Source of the DNA: Lactarius indigo
Taxonomy: Eukaryota; Basidiomycota; Agaricomycetes; Russulales; Russulaceae
Length of the DNA stretch: 64,000 nt
Direction of reading: 5' to 3'
NCBI GenBank assembly: GCA_025766275.1
Contig: JAFKAC010000181.1
Location: 19,091-83,090, forward strand
Shown here: in pieces, positions 12,171 through 22,329 of the stretch
How the letters are laid out: the number at the start of each line of letters is the position of its first letter
How positions within the stretch are numbered: the first letter of the stretch is position 1
Translations under genes and position numbers: made by a program
Notes under the pieces: generated by a model
The model's input: the letters and a program-made list of their open reading frames with translations, nothing else
The model's database searches: none
Told to the model about the DNA's origin: nothing

Positions 12171-12602
12171 CCCGATGAATTGAGTCGAATGAAAATGACC
12201 GGGATTGGTGGCAGGTGAATTCTGTTGACTCCGCTCGAATTATATTGCGTACAGATTTGAATTATTCCATACAATTCAATGCAAATGAATAATCTTGAAT
12301 ATTGCTGCACCCACAACACGGATGCCCTCATTGTGCTGCTCTTTGCGCCGCCCTCGTTGTGGGACATTGCATGCGTGAATATGTGAATGCCACATTCAGT
12401 ACCTGTGAGCTGCAACATATCTGAAACAAGTATCAAGTCATCATTCTCCTCTCCTCGTCCTGCGTACCTTTGGCTCTGGCTCTCGTCTCGACCCTCAGCC
12501 GCTATCTGCGTCTGTTCGTTTCTTTCTGATATCGTGTTTCTGGAGACTTCCTGGCATTGTCCCTCTCCACGTACTCTGTAACTCTGGACTGATCTGATGC
12601 CG

Positions 12603-15600
12603 ATGTCGGGTGACCCACGGGTGCGTACCTATAAATGTGGATGCTCAAGACACTGCAAGATACTTCGCCCTGTGTCAAAGACGACGTATTACGACCATGC
12701 GAAGTATCGGAGGGTTGATGATCGTATGTTGATTATATTGCCCAATCCGTGACTCTTGTGCTCACTGGATCTCGCGCATGTAAGATGGTCCTATGTCGTT
12801 CCCCAATGGCTATCCAGCATCAAGACACTCATCGACTCGCACTAGGGCGACTGGGTCGCGCTCGCGCACCACGGCAAACGGGAAGCACCCTCAATTAGAC
12901 TTGGATTGTGGTACCCCGGGAGAGCAGTCACCCGACAATCATGCGCACGCAGGTGACCACGCGGAGAGTAACCACCCCATGCAAGACGATGACCCTGCGC
13001 CCGGCCCATCAGAACAAGAGCTATGCCAGGTATCGCACCAGCCCAGGACTCAGGCCACGGTTAGGAACACTGAATCCCCTCGACCTGAAAACGACGAGGG
13101 TCCAGGCATACCCTCCCCTGCACGGCAGGGTTCTCCAGGGGATCGTGATGCACAATGGGTGCATACCCCACCCGAATCCCCTCTACCTGAAAACGACGAG
13201 GGCACAGGTATACCCTCCCCTGCGCGGCAGGGTTCTCCGGGGGATCGTGATACACAACGGGTGCATACCCCACCCCTGGACAATGCCAATAACCAACAGG
13301 GAGATGCGGGTGTGTACGTCGGGCGTGATGCGCAGCCTGACGATCTCCCTGGAGGTCCAAACGACTGGGATCCGGACACCGTTGTACCTCACCTCGACGC
13401 ACTTCGCACGTCTGTGGAGTTTATCAAGGGACTCTCGCGCGCATCCTTAGACGGTGACCCTATTCCTGACAACGTTCATGAACGGTTGTGCTCTCCTCTG
13501 ACAGAGCCTATCAGCATCAGCAAGGAGCTAAGACTTACTTTGAGGCTTCTCTTAGGGACTGTAAATGGATCTCGGGTGACTTACGATAGTGTTTGCTCTG
13601 CTCTACGGGAGTACGTTCCTGACGCAGAATTCCAGTCGTATGATCGCATGAAGCGGACGATCACTGAGCTGACAGGGGTAGTCCCTGTTATGACCGATAT
13701 GTGCTATGAATCTTGCATGGCATTCTCTGGACCATTCTCGGAGCTTCGTGCTTGTCCTGAGTGTTCTTCGCTGCGGTACAACTCTGTCACCCGTGGGGGC
13801 AGAGTCGTATCCGTACCTCGTAAACAAGCCCTAACGATACCTGTGGGACCGCAGATTCAAGCGCAGTATCGGTCACACCAAAGCACATGGAACATGGGTC
13901 ACCGACGTCGAGTGATGGAGCCTTTGCTGGCTAGGCTACGTGCTGGTGGCTCTATCGACGTTTACGACGACGTGTACTGCAGCTCCCTCCTCCTCGACGT
14001 GGCACTCCACGGCGATCTCTTGTCCGATGACACTGTATTGATGCTCTCTATCGACGGCGCGCAGTTATATCAGAGCAAGCAATCAGATTGCTGGATTTAT
14101 ATCTGGGTTCTACTGGATCTGGCACCTGACTTACGATACAAAAAGAAATACATGCTGCTGGGTGGCTTTATTCCTGGTCCAAGCAAGCCTAAGAACTTGG
14201 ACTCGTTCGTCTACACCGGCTTGCACCATCTTTCTGCGCTCCAGAGGGATGGACTACGTGTGTGGGACTGTTCCACAGGGCGTGTGTTCACTTCACGCCT
14301 ATTCTTCTTCTTGGGTACTGTGGACGGACCTGGTCTAGCCGCGCTGCACGGGCAGGTGGGACACCACGGCGTGTATGGATGTCGCGAATACTGTGGCTTG
14401 AGAGGGCGTCACAAGCCGGGGGGTCCCCATTATTACCCAGCGCTCCTCAAGCCGCTGAACTACGACCTTCCTGGGTGCGATCACGGCAATGTCGATGCCT
14501 TTCGACTGCCGAAGGCATCATCTGAGTTGTACTTTGAGAACCTGACTCTTCTTCTTCAGAGTCGCACCGACACGCAGTTCAAACAGAATCAGAAAGAGAC
14601 TGGCCTGTGCAAACCGAGTATTTTCTTGGGTCTGGATTCCAAACACTCGACCGGTCTCCCCGGATGCTTGGCTATCGACCACATGCACATAATCGCGATC
14701 AATCTTCCTGATTTGCTCATAAGTCTCTGGCGCGGGACTATAGACTGTGACAAGAATGACTCAAAGAAGCTCTGGGACTGGGTCGTGCTTGTCGGAGACA
14801 CCTGGAAAACGCATGGCCAGGACGTAGCGCGCTGCCACCCATACCTGCCAGGGTCATTCGATTGCCCTCCTCGGAACCCCGCCGAGAAGATATCCAGTGG
14901 CTACAAAGCATGGGAGTTCTTAATCTATGTCTTTGGATACTGCCCGGCGTTACTCTATGGCGTTCTTCCGCAGCGCTATTGGCTAAACTTCTGCAAGCTA
15001 GCATCTGCTGTTCGGCTCCTCCAACAGCGTGCATTCTCGGTCTCCCAGCTTCAAAAGGCTCAGCAACTCGTGCTCGACTTTACTGAAGAATATGAAGCGA
15101 TCTATTACCGCTGAATGGTGTCGCGACTTCACTTCTGTCGACAGAGCATCCACGGGCTTTCTCATCTCACTCCAGATGCCGTTCGTCTGGGACCTGGCGT
15201 CTATTCATCTCAGTGGACTCTGGAGCGTACTATAGGCAACCTGGGGGAGGAAGTCAAGCAACCTTCAAACCCATATGCAAACATCGCAAACTGCGGACTG
15301 TGCCGCTCACAGTTCTCCACCATCCACGCGATTCTGCCCGACTTAGAGCCAGACATCCCAAGTCTACCACGAGGTGCTGTCGACCTTGGTGATGGCTATG
15401 TTCTTCTCAGGGCTTGGGATGAGACTGGCGTCACTCTTGTGGGAGAACAGGCGGATACAATCCGTGCGTTCTTGTGTTCAGACTCAGAAGATGGCCAAGT
15501 ACCCTTTGGCTGGCGGCCGAAGTACATCCGATGGGCTCGCCTTCGCCTCCCTAACCTGCAGATTGCTCGCTGTGCATGGAAGGAGACTGAACGGGCGGGC

Positions 15601-16007
15601 CCTTCTGAGAGTGTCCGTCGTTCCTGCAACGTAAAGGTGAGTGACATTACCATGAAGTTGACATTCACATCTTATTTTCCTAGTTTGCTACGATGGAATC
15701 TTTCCTTATCAGCGAGGTACAGTTCTATTTCCGAAGTGGCCACTCTGGTATAGAGTGCGCATATGCGCTGGTCTCAGTCTGGTCTGAGCCAGATCTTGGC
15801 TTGCTGGAAGCATCTTCAAACACGGTATACTCATGCGTATACCGGGGTCAGGTGGCGTTGCGGATCATACACGTGAAAGATATCATGTCCGTCGTAGCTA
15901 TGGTGCCCATGATGCCGTGTGAAGGAGACCGAAGTTCTCGATATTTTCTACTTGAGAAGCCTGGGCTAGATGTAGCAGAAACAGAGGATGTTGTTCTCGA
16001 TGAATAA
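12603..16007 (+). pseudogene. Tnp2-like (CACTA/EnSpm-type) transposase with internal TGA
   Basis: Exons 12603-12723, 12785-15636 and 15684-16007 keep one frame of about 1,098 codons, interrupted only by a TGA at 15112-15114. Exon 1 has a KCGC-x3-C motif followed by TTYYDHAKYRR, a possible zinc-binding N-terminus. Next come a Pro/Ser/Asp-rich linker with two 102-bp direct repeats (13072-13275) and the Tnp2 (PF02992-like) core: LSIDGAQLYQSKQSDCWIYI, LRYKKKYMLLGGFIPGPSKP, GHHGVYGCREYCGL and IDHMHIIAINLPDLLISLW. After the stop the same frame resumes with SRLHFCRQSIHGLSHL and the C-terminal domain. The stop follows CGC and precedes ATG and most simply derives from CGA by C-to-T at CpG. Confidence 0.85.
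13072..13275 (+). repeat. Two 102-bp direct repeats inside transposase linker
   Basis: Units 13072-13173 and 13174-13275 encode two 34-residue Pro/Gly/Asp-rich repeats (ENDEG-x-GIPSPARQGSPGDRD). By eye the units differ at eight positions. Three of these are CG in the second unit and TG or CA in the first, consistent with CpG decay. Confidence 0.8.
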
Positions 16008-17606
16008 AAATGAATTTTCATAGTATTTGCATCCGCCATAACTTAGAACGGTATGCCTAAGTGAACCGATCATTGGGCGACAGTGGGTCTCTCACTTCAC
16101 GCGTGATGGATCTGGAAGAAACGACATTGTATTCAAGCGACAAGATGGAACGTAGGTACATGTGATCAACTGAGAGATACGCTCTATCTATGATGTTGGA
16201 ATGGAGGGAATGGGAGCGGCGAGAGGGATGGCATAGGATATGGAAGGGGGGCGGACAAACACACGGGAAGCGGATATAGGAAGACTGGGGCAGGTTGTAA
16301 GTCGAACCTCTGCGTCGACGAGAGAGATGGGGCATGGGCATACGCACGGAACGAAGGAAGGACCGAGGCTCTACCCCAAATGCGCTGGCCTACCCTCCGT
16401 ATCTAACAGCGGGCACAACGCAAGGCACAGAAGGGCCGTAGGTGGAGTCTTGCAGGTAGCCAGCGGTGGCCGTGGGGGTGGCCAGGCAACAGAAAGACTA
16501 AGGCAGGTATGAAAGAGTGTGTGTCAGATGCCTACATCAATGTGAGAGCGGGAAGGGATGTACGCATGGCATGGGGGAAGGACCGAGGCACTATATCGTA
16601 TGGCGCTGGCCTCCCCTCCGTATCTAACGACGGGCATGATGCGATGCGCAGTGGAATATAGATATGGTCTTGCAGATAGCCAGGAGTGGCCGTGGGGTGG
16701 TCGGGCGACAGACGAGGAGTGGGAAACAAGGAGTAGTTCTTGGCAGGATGGAGTGGCAGTTGGGAGAGGGGTGGGCAATACAGAGAAAGTGGGACCCGGG
16801 TAGGGTTATCAGGTGGCCTCGCGTGTCACATTGCGACTTGTATGACTGAGAACCCTTACTGTACCGGTTGCAACTACGGCAGTAAGGTAGATTAGTTGCG
16901 GACTTACGATAGGCGATACGAGTACGATAGGAGATTACGCACTGATTGCTGACTGAGGACTACGCCACTAATACTAGTAGTAGTAGTATTAGGGTTCGAG
17001 TTACTTACGCGACACGTTGGACACTACAATACTGTGACTCATAGCAGCGCTTGAAAGCCTGCTCGACTTGTATTTAATCTGTCTTGTGAAGACCAAGATA
17101 CGCCATCTTGGTCTTCTTCAATCGTCACTTGTTTCTGTCTCTTCTTTCTCGCCTCAGAAAGTCCAACTTCGTCTGTGACTCTGACGTGGTGATCTGCCGG
17201 TGTACCTCCGTGTATTCACTAGGGCAGAGGCTTGGACCTTTGTGTCTTCAAGTCAGCAGACCGATATTTCGCTAAGTCGTTACCGCCATTCCAAGCTCTA
17301 GTCGAGCTAACGTCGTGATGACGTTACATCGCGCATGCGCCCATATCGATACAGAAATCCCAAGGAAGTGTGTCGGTGAGATATACTAGAACAGGAGCGG
17401 GACAGAGAACGACAGTATAAAAAGACGAAGACAAGACAACAAGAGACAAGGGAGCCGACAAGAGAGAGAAAGAACAACGATAAAAAAGGACAGAGATGAG
17501 AGATATTGGATATGAGGTAAGTGGTAGTAATCACACAGAGAAGTCGTGATTCGAGTGACAGCAAAATGCCAATCGATTACTGCAGTCGATTTACATCATA
17601 ATGTAA
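16008..17606. other. Transposon interior, purine-rich, with a tandem repeat
   Basis: No gene is recognised. About 16350-16520 and 16570-16745 are similar to each other; both contain GGAAGGACCGAGGC, GCGCTGGCCT, CCCTCCGTATCTAAC, TCTTGCAG(G/A)TAGCCAG and GTGGCCGTGGGG. They form a roughly 220-bp tandem duplication of G/A-rich DNA. A perfect hairpin lies at 17088-17116. The rest (16860-17600) shows short TACTAGTAGTAG runs and nothing else. Confidence 0.5.
17088..17116. other. Perfect 12-bp hairpin
   Basis: GAAGACCAAGAT (17088-17099) is followed by the five-base loop ACGCC and the exact reverse complement (17105-17116). It sits between the 3' end of the transposase gene and the 3' end of the convergent minus-strand gene, so it could mark transcript ends or an excision relic. 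Function unknown. Confidence 0.6.
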
Positions 17607-18212
17607 CTACATGAGCTTCCTTTTTTTATTCTGAGTATCGCTACTCTCCACGAGGATTTTAGGGTCGACGTCGGCAAGTGTAGTGTCAGGATTGGGATCA
17701 GTATCTTGATCGATTGTCTGTACGCCTTTGTGGAAGACACGTCACTACAAGAAGTCAGTGCTAGTCGGACACGTGAGCGGGAACGCTACCAAGTACTTAC
17801 ATCCTGAGGGTAACGTGCCCAGGAAGGCTTCTTGGTATAATACCGGAGTATCCCAATGTCCGTAACAATGGCATAGGGTTGAGGGGGGCCTGGAGGTCCG
17901 TCCAAGTAGTCAAACTCAGAATATTCAATTTCCTTAGCGCCGAGCTCGATGCTTGGTACGATAATTAAGTCCGAGATCGCGAGACGAAGCGAGTCTGAAG
18001 TAGAATTACCGTTCGCGTAATAGCTCGTTGCGTTCAGCCAAGATCCAAAACACCGCGCAGTTGCGGCAGTGCAACAAGTCCTCCAGTGTTGCTTCATGAA
18101 TAACTCCCATATTCGCTGCACGAACCCTTTGCTTTTCAATGGCTTCGATAGCCTTAGGAGTCAAGCTGTCGCCAGAGATTTCGTCACCAGAGGGTACCTC
18201 GCTAGTAGACAT
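17607..18212 (-). pseudogene. Small minus-strand transposon gene, unrecognised, broken
   Basis: From the ATG at 18212 a frame of 68 codons runs to 18006 (MSTSEVPSGDEISGDSL...). The same coding strand continues in another frame to 17801 (LAISDLIIVPSIELGAKEIE, then PPGPPQPYAIVTDIG), so an intron or frameshift near 18010-18050 is unresolved. A clean GTAAGT donor at 17800 and TTGTAG acceptor ending at 17745 lead to a last exon (17744-17607). That exon begins with TGA and is otherwise open, encoding an acidic tail ending NKKRKLM, a likely nuclear-localisation patch. If TGA was CGA, the reading frame would be continuous. No family is recognised. It diverges from the accessory gene at 18525. Confidence 0.5.
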
Positions 18213-18524
18213 TATCGAACGTGTATTGTAAACCCGAAGGAATTGGATATAGATGTGGCTGAATGTGGCTTAAACTGTATAGTAGATGGGAACAGCCGAA
18301 ATAGGCGAGAAAGGTAATCTCGGATGATATACACTACTTACAATTACCACCGATGGCATACACCTTCTCCCTGGCTCTCCACCGTCTTCTCCTCGGCGTT
18401 TATGTATCCCTCTCAGGCTTTCTCCACGGCTTTTACGTTTCCCTCGAATCTAGTCTACAAATTGCTAATTTGATACGCAAGAACCGCCCTGAAAATCACT
18501 TGGGATTTGCACGCGTTGTACACG
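18213..18524. promoter_or_regulatory. Divergent intergenic region in transposon
   Basis: These 312 bp separate the start of the minus-strand gene (18212) from the proposed start of the accessory gene (18525). The gene orientations imply that promoters for both lie here. No TATA box is clear. An alternative upstream start for the plus-strand gene cannot be excluded. Confidence 0.3.
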
Positions 18525-21173
18525 ATGTCGTTTATGCCTGGTCCCATGACGGAATTGCTCCATTCTCAGCTAGGCGACGGTCGCTTCTCAGACACTGGTT
18601 CTACCAATTACCACACTAGGGAGCCCCCTCGTTCTCTAGATTCTGGTTCTACCGGTTACCACACTAGGGAGGCCCCTCATTCTCTAGACTCTTATATGCT
18701 AGCTCGCGATCCGCATACTCAGTCATACCACCACCCGCCTACTTCACTTTGGTCGCCTTACCCTGGGCCGAAAGATACTGACACCCCCCCCAGTGAGGCC
18801 TCACACGGTCGACATTCGGTCAACGCCTCCGGGTCATTCCATATGAGATCCCAGGTAAGTGCAAGCACCCATTGTTCGCACCTAATTACTATTGTCGCAG
18901 GAAAAAAATCGCATCCTCTCCCAAGCCACTCATGAGGACCTCTTCGGTGCACAAAACCCTGTATATATGCACCTATACATGGAGAACATCAAGCTAACCA
19001 CAAGCCTCAAGACCCTCGAGTAAGTCCGCCGTCACTCGTCCAGAGGATAATCTTACAGTATGTAATTACAGGAAAGCGATTCAGGGGATCGCCTCCAGAG
19101 CCCCGAACCCACCTGCCGCCAATATCGACGAGATCGACAAACCCCCCTCCGACATGGATCCTGCGGATTTCCCCACGATCAACTACTGGTTCAAGCATCA
19201 ACGAAGAGCGGAATTCAATCGACGAAAGGAGTTCTCATCAAATGGTTCCGTGCGCAGAGGACCAGCAGCCGCAGGTGAAAACCGGCAATTTTGGTTCCTC
19301 GAGTACGAAGACAGGACGATGTTGGATGGTCATGAGGTGGCCAACATACAGGCCTTCTCCCGAGAAATCTGGGCATCTATGTGCGATAAATACAGACCAA
19401 TTGGACAGCCGTGGGGGAAGGTGAAGCCGTGGCGTCACCGAGAGTACTGGCAGAGGGTCGAAGCTAAGTACCCTATCCTCCGACTCTGCGACTCTCACTA
19501 CAAGGCCAACTCCATCCCAACAATCGACTACACCCACTGGTACCAGATGTGATACCCCAACAACGAGACTCCCACTGATAGCGTTCGGAAACGCTCGCAT
19601 ACTGCAAGCCCCGCGGTGGCCCGGAAATCACGCCGGATTGGTCGTAGCTCGGGTCCCAGGTCACGCTGACAGATCGTTGATGACAATGAAGAGGAAGAGG
19701 ACTTCAACTTTGATGAGGAAGAGGACGTCGACGAGATCATCGATGATCCCACCCCATCCGTTTCTTCTCCATCCCGCCCTCCAGTGCGACCCAAGGCACG
19801 CGCTGTCGCTCGGCGCACACGTAGCACGTCTGCAACATCACCCTCCACTTCTTGACCCAATACACGCTCTGGCACTCGGCGCACACATGGTGCGTCCCCC
19901 ATGTTGCCCTCCACTTCTTGATCCAATGCGCGCTCTGGCACTCGGCGCACACGTGGCACGTCCCCCATGTCGCCCTCCACTTCTCGATCCAATGCACGCT
20001 CTGGCACTCGGCGCACACGTGGCGCGTCTCCCACGTCGCCGTCCACTTCTCGATCCAATGCACGCTCTGGCACTCAGCGCACACGTGGCGCGTCTCCCAC
20101 GTCGCCGTCCACTTCTCGTCCGACCCTCGACTCACCAATCTCAACCATCGCCCCTTCCACCCAACCTGCACCACCCATTGTGCCTATGGCAACAGACGGC
20201 GGCAACACACCCACCGTGCATGAGGATCAGGGTCCCACGACGTCTGGTGCCCCCAAAGGTCTGCCAGGACCATCCAATACTCAACATGCTACTGCGATGA
20301 CTGGTGGCCCTGACACCGAGGTGTCCATAGTACGTCCACTATCATCCCACTTGCATTCTACAGGACTAACAACATGCTTTGACGAAGATTATCCCGAACC
20401 CACTGTACGTCTCTGCAACCCCACACACCCATTTTCGCTAACTTGATTCCCAGCGCCGACATCGTCCAGAAGACTCCTGCCCCAACTACCCCTCCAGTAC
20501 CGCCGTCGGAAGACGCCAACATCCAAACCCAGGAAGGTACGCTCTTTATGCTATCACAACAACAACAGTTACTGACCACACCCTGCTAGGACCTGCTCCC
20601 CATCCCAACTCAGCCGGCACAAACGATGACGCACAGATGATGGACGCAACGGCAAGCACCCCTGACCAAGCTCCAGAAGGTGCACCGTCGACCGCCACCA
20701 ATGGCGTCCCTGCAAAGCCCGGCCCCGAACGCGAGTCCACCAACACAACCAACGACGTGCCAACAACAGCGATGGACACAGTGACGAGTGCTCCAACGCC
20801 TGGAGCAGCGTCGTCTGGCGATGCCTCGGAGGTGACCAGCAAGACCGATAAGAGCGCCTCAAAGACCAAGACAAAGAAAGCGGGCATCATGTGCCCCGGA
20901 AAGAGCACAACTGTGAGGTACGTATCGGGATCATTTCGACCACTTGACCTAACACAGCCCCATAGGAACCTCTACACAATCGACTTCCTCAAGGACCATC
21001 AAGTGACATGCGATGAATTTGCGAAGATATGGAACGAGTTGGACAAAGATACCCGCATGGTAAGTCATCCATTTCTCACCTGACACGATCTAACCCAATT
21101 GTATCTACAGACATATACCCGGTGCGAACTCAAGGCGACGAAGAAGAAAACTGCTGGCTCGACGCCGGCTTGA
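18525..21173 (+). pseudogene. Transposon accessory gene, acidic and Arg/Ser-repeat protein, four TGA stops
   Basis: Exons are read at 18525-18854, 18901-19019, 19072-20329, then several shorter ones, ending at 21171-21173. The order is: a His/Ser/Pro-rich N-terminus, a helical segment (MHLYMENIKLTTSLKTLEKA), a Trp-rich block (PTINYWFKHQRR, QFWFLEYEDR, WGKVKPWRHREYWQRV), an acidic run (NEEEEDFNFDEEEDVDE), four 22-residue Arg/Ser repeats, a Pro/Thr-rich stretch and a Lys-rich tail (SKTKTKKAG). In exon 3 the frame stays open for 419 codons except for TGA at 19550, 19667, 19853 and 19919. No TAA or TAG occurs. The charge pattern suggests a DNA- or chromatin-binding partner of the transposase; this is inference and no known domain was recognised. 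Confidence 0.7.
19796..20116 (+). repeat. 66-bp coding tandem repeats
   Basis: Four exact-length 66-bp units start at 19853, 19919, 19985 and 20051, preceded by a shorter divergent copy from about 19796. Units 3 and 4 begin with CGA, units 1 and 2 with TGA. By eye unit 1 differs from units 3 and 4 by five CG-to-TG/CA changes, unit 2 by three, and unit 4 from unit 3 by one. The repeat encodes a basic Arg/Ser/Thr/Gly peptide. Confidence 0.9.
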
Positions 21174-21490
21174 AGACCTCGCTGGAGCCTCGGTCGAATT
21201 GGTAGCTTCTTGGTAGTGTAGAATGAATTCTTTTGTCGTGTATTGCAGTAGAACGGACTCAGATCAATTGAACTCATTGTAATTCAATTCTCCGCGTTTG
21301 TGCATGGTTCAACAACATTCAGTAAGATTCAATGGATATCAATAAGATTCAACGGGCAAAATCAATCGTTGTGCAATTGCATGCAACAAATATCAATTAT
21401 TTACAACACACGAATGAATCTGATCGGATATAGTCTGGAAAGTTGAATTCAATTGAATCAATTCAATCGAATTCATTCCTATCCTGTTTC
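21174..21490. other. Right subterminal region of transposon
   Basis: AT-rich and packed with ATTCAA/TTGAAT motifs, many embedded in GAATTCAATT-like palindromes (21222 onward, densest at 21415-21480). The left subterminal region shows the same motif. Such repeats are typical transposase-binding arrays in CACTA-type elements; binding here is inferred. Confidence 0.6.
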
Positions 21491-21512
21491 GTTCATCGGG
21501 GTTTTGACTGGG
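21491..21512 (-). repeat. Right terminal inverted repeat of transposon
   Basis: TTCATCGGGG then TTTTGACTGGG is the reverse complement of the left end with one mismatch (C for T after the A run). Confidence 0.85.
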
Positions 21513-21519
21513 CTTAAGG
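21513..21519. repeat. Target-site duplication, right (CTTAAGG)
   Basis: Exact copy of 12142-12148, directly outside the right terminal repeat. Confidence 0.75.
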
Positions 21520-22329
21520 CCTTAACTCGGGGTCAGTAAGGTAAATATACGAGAGCATACTGAAGTACTAACCTCAGTCTTTGGGAGAGAAAAACCGAGG
21601 TCTCTGCGTGTAAACCACGAAGTATTCCTAAAGAGAAAAATTAATTTCCTTGAAGTAAAAAAGAAGACCACGGTCAGGCAACTGCCAGTGAGCCCAAGAC
21701 TCGGACTCAGCCGCTCAAGGAGCCCGTGCTGGCCCTGCCGGCCCGAGACTGTCCGACGCTGGTCAGTCCCAGGCCACAGCTTCAACGTCTTTTTGTCTAT
21801 CATACTGTAGTCATAACCAGGGGATAGTCTCAGAAAGACGCGAGAGCGTAAGTAACTTCCAGACAGGCAGGAGCCTGACTAAACGCTCAGTAGGTATCCA
21901 AGTCATTCACGCCGCTACGCTGCGTACAAGTAGCGGCACGACATAGAGATCATATTCTGGTCCAGGTTTTGCCTGCGGCTCCGGAGTACGCGGTATTAGG
22001 CTTCGTATAAGTTATACATCAGGTCACTGGCAGTGAGTATGCCTAACATCTTTCTACCGATCTCACTCTCAACCTTTTCCGTTCGCTGAGAAGTGTGGCA
22101 AACGCTTCCCCGCATCTACAGTAACTTATATTTACAGTAGGCTTGCACTGATCCGGCTTGGTCAGATCGGTGCGGATCACTAGTCACTGCGGACAAAGCA
22201 GCAAATCTAGGGCGTGCTAGGAACACCATACGTAAGCCTGCCAACGGTGAAGGCACGCTGGACAGGGGAAGCCCGATCTGATTGTCCTTTCCGTGAGTGT
22301 CTCTTTCCCCTCCATCCGTGCCAACGATC
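21520..22329. other. Intergenic, right flank of transposon
   Basis: No coding signature, repeat or RNA gene is recognised. Short open frames on both strands lack splice-linked continuation. Confidence 0.5.

Larger units (their letters stand above)
12149..21512 (+). mobile_element. ~9.4-kb Tnp2-type DNA transposon, decayed
   Basis: The element is bounded by 22-bp inverted ends with one mismatch and a perfect 7-bp target duplication. It carries a Tnp2-like transposase (12603-16007, plus), a small minus-strand gene (18212-17607) and an accessory gene with tandem repeats (18525-21173, plus). Both subterminal regions (12160-12300 and 21220-21490) are rich in TTGAAT/ATTCAA and GAATTCAATT motifs, which may be transposase binding sites (inference). 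The coding parts are nearly complete, but each gene has in-frame TGA stops, so the copy is probably not autonomous. The termini do not begin with CACTA although the transposase resembles the CACTA/EnSpm type. Confidence 0.85.

Noticed and set aside
13050..13402. Leftward open frames of 60-113 codons over the transposase linker
   Set aside because: They are the antisense of the 102-bp coding repeats; the open frame follows from GC-rich repeat composition.
15112..19921. TGA codons as selenocysteine or programmed read-through
   Set aside because: Such use is not expected in these fungi, no SECIS-like context was sought or seen, and repeat units show CGA at the same site, so mutation is simpler.
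19528..20174. Long leftward open frames (up to 181 codons) opposite the 66-bp repeats
   Set aside because: Repeat-driven antisense frames; the plus-strand reading has correct splice junctions and sensible domains on both sides.
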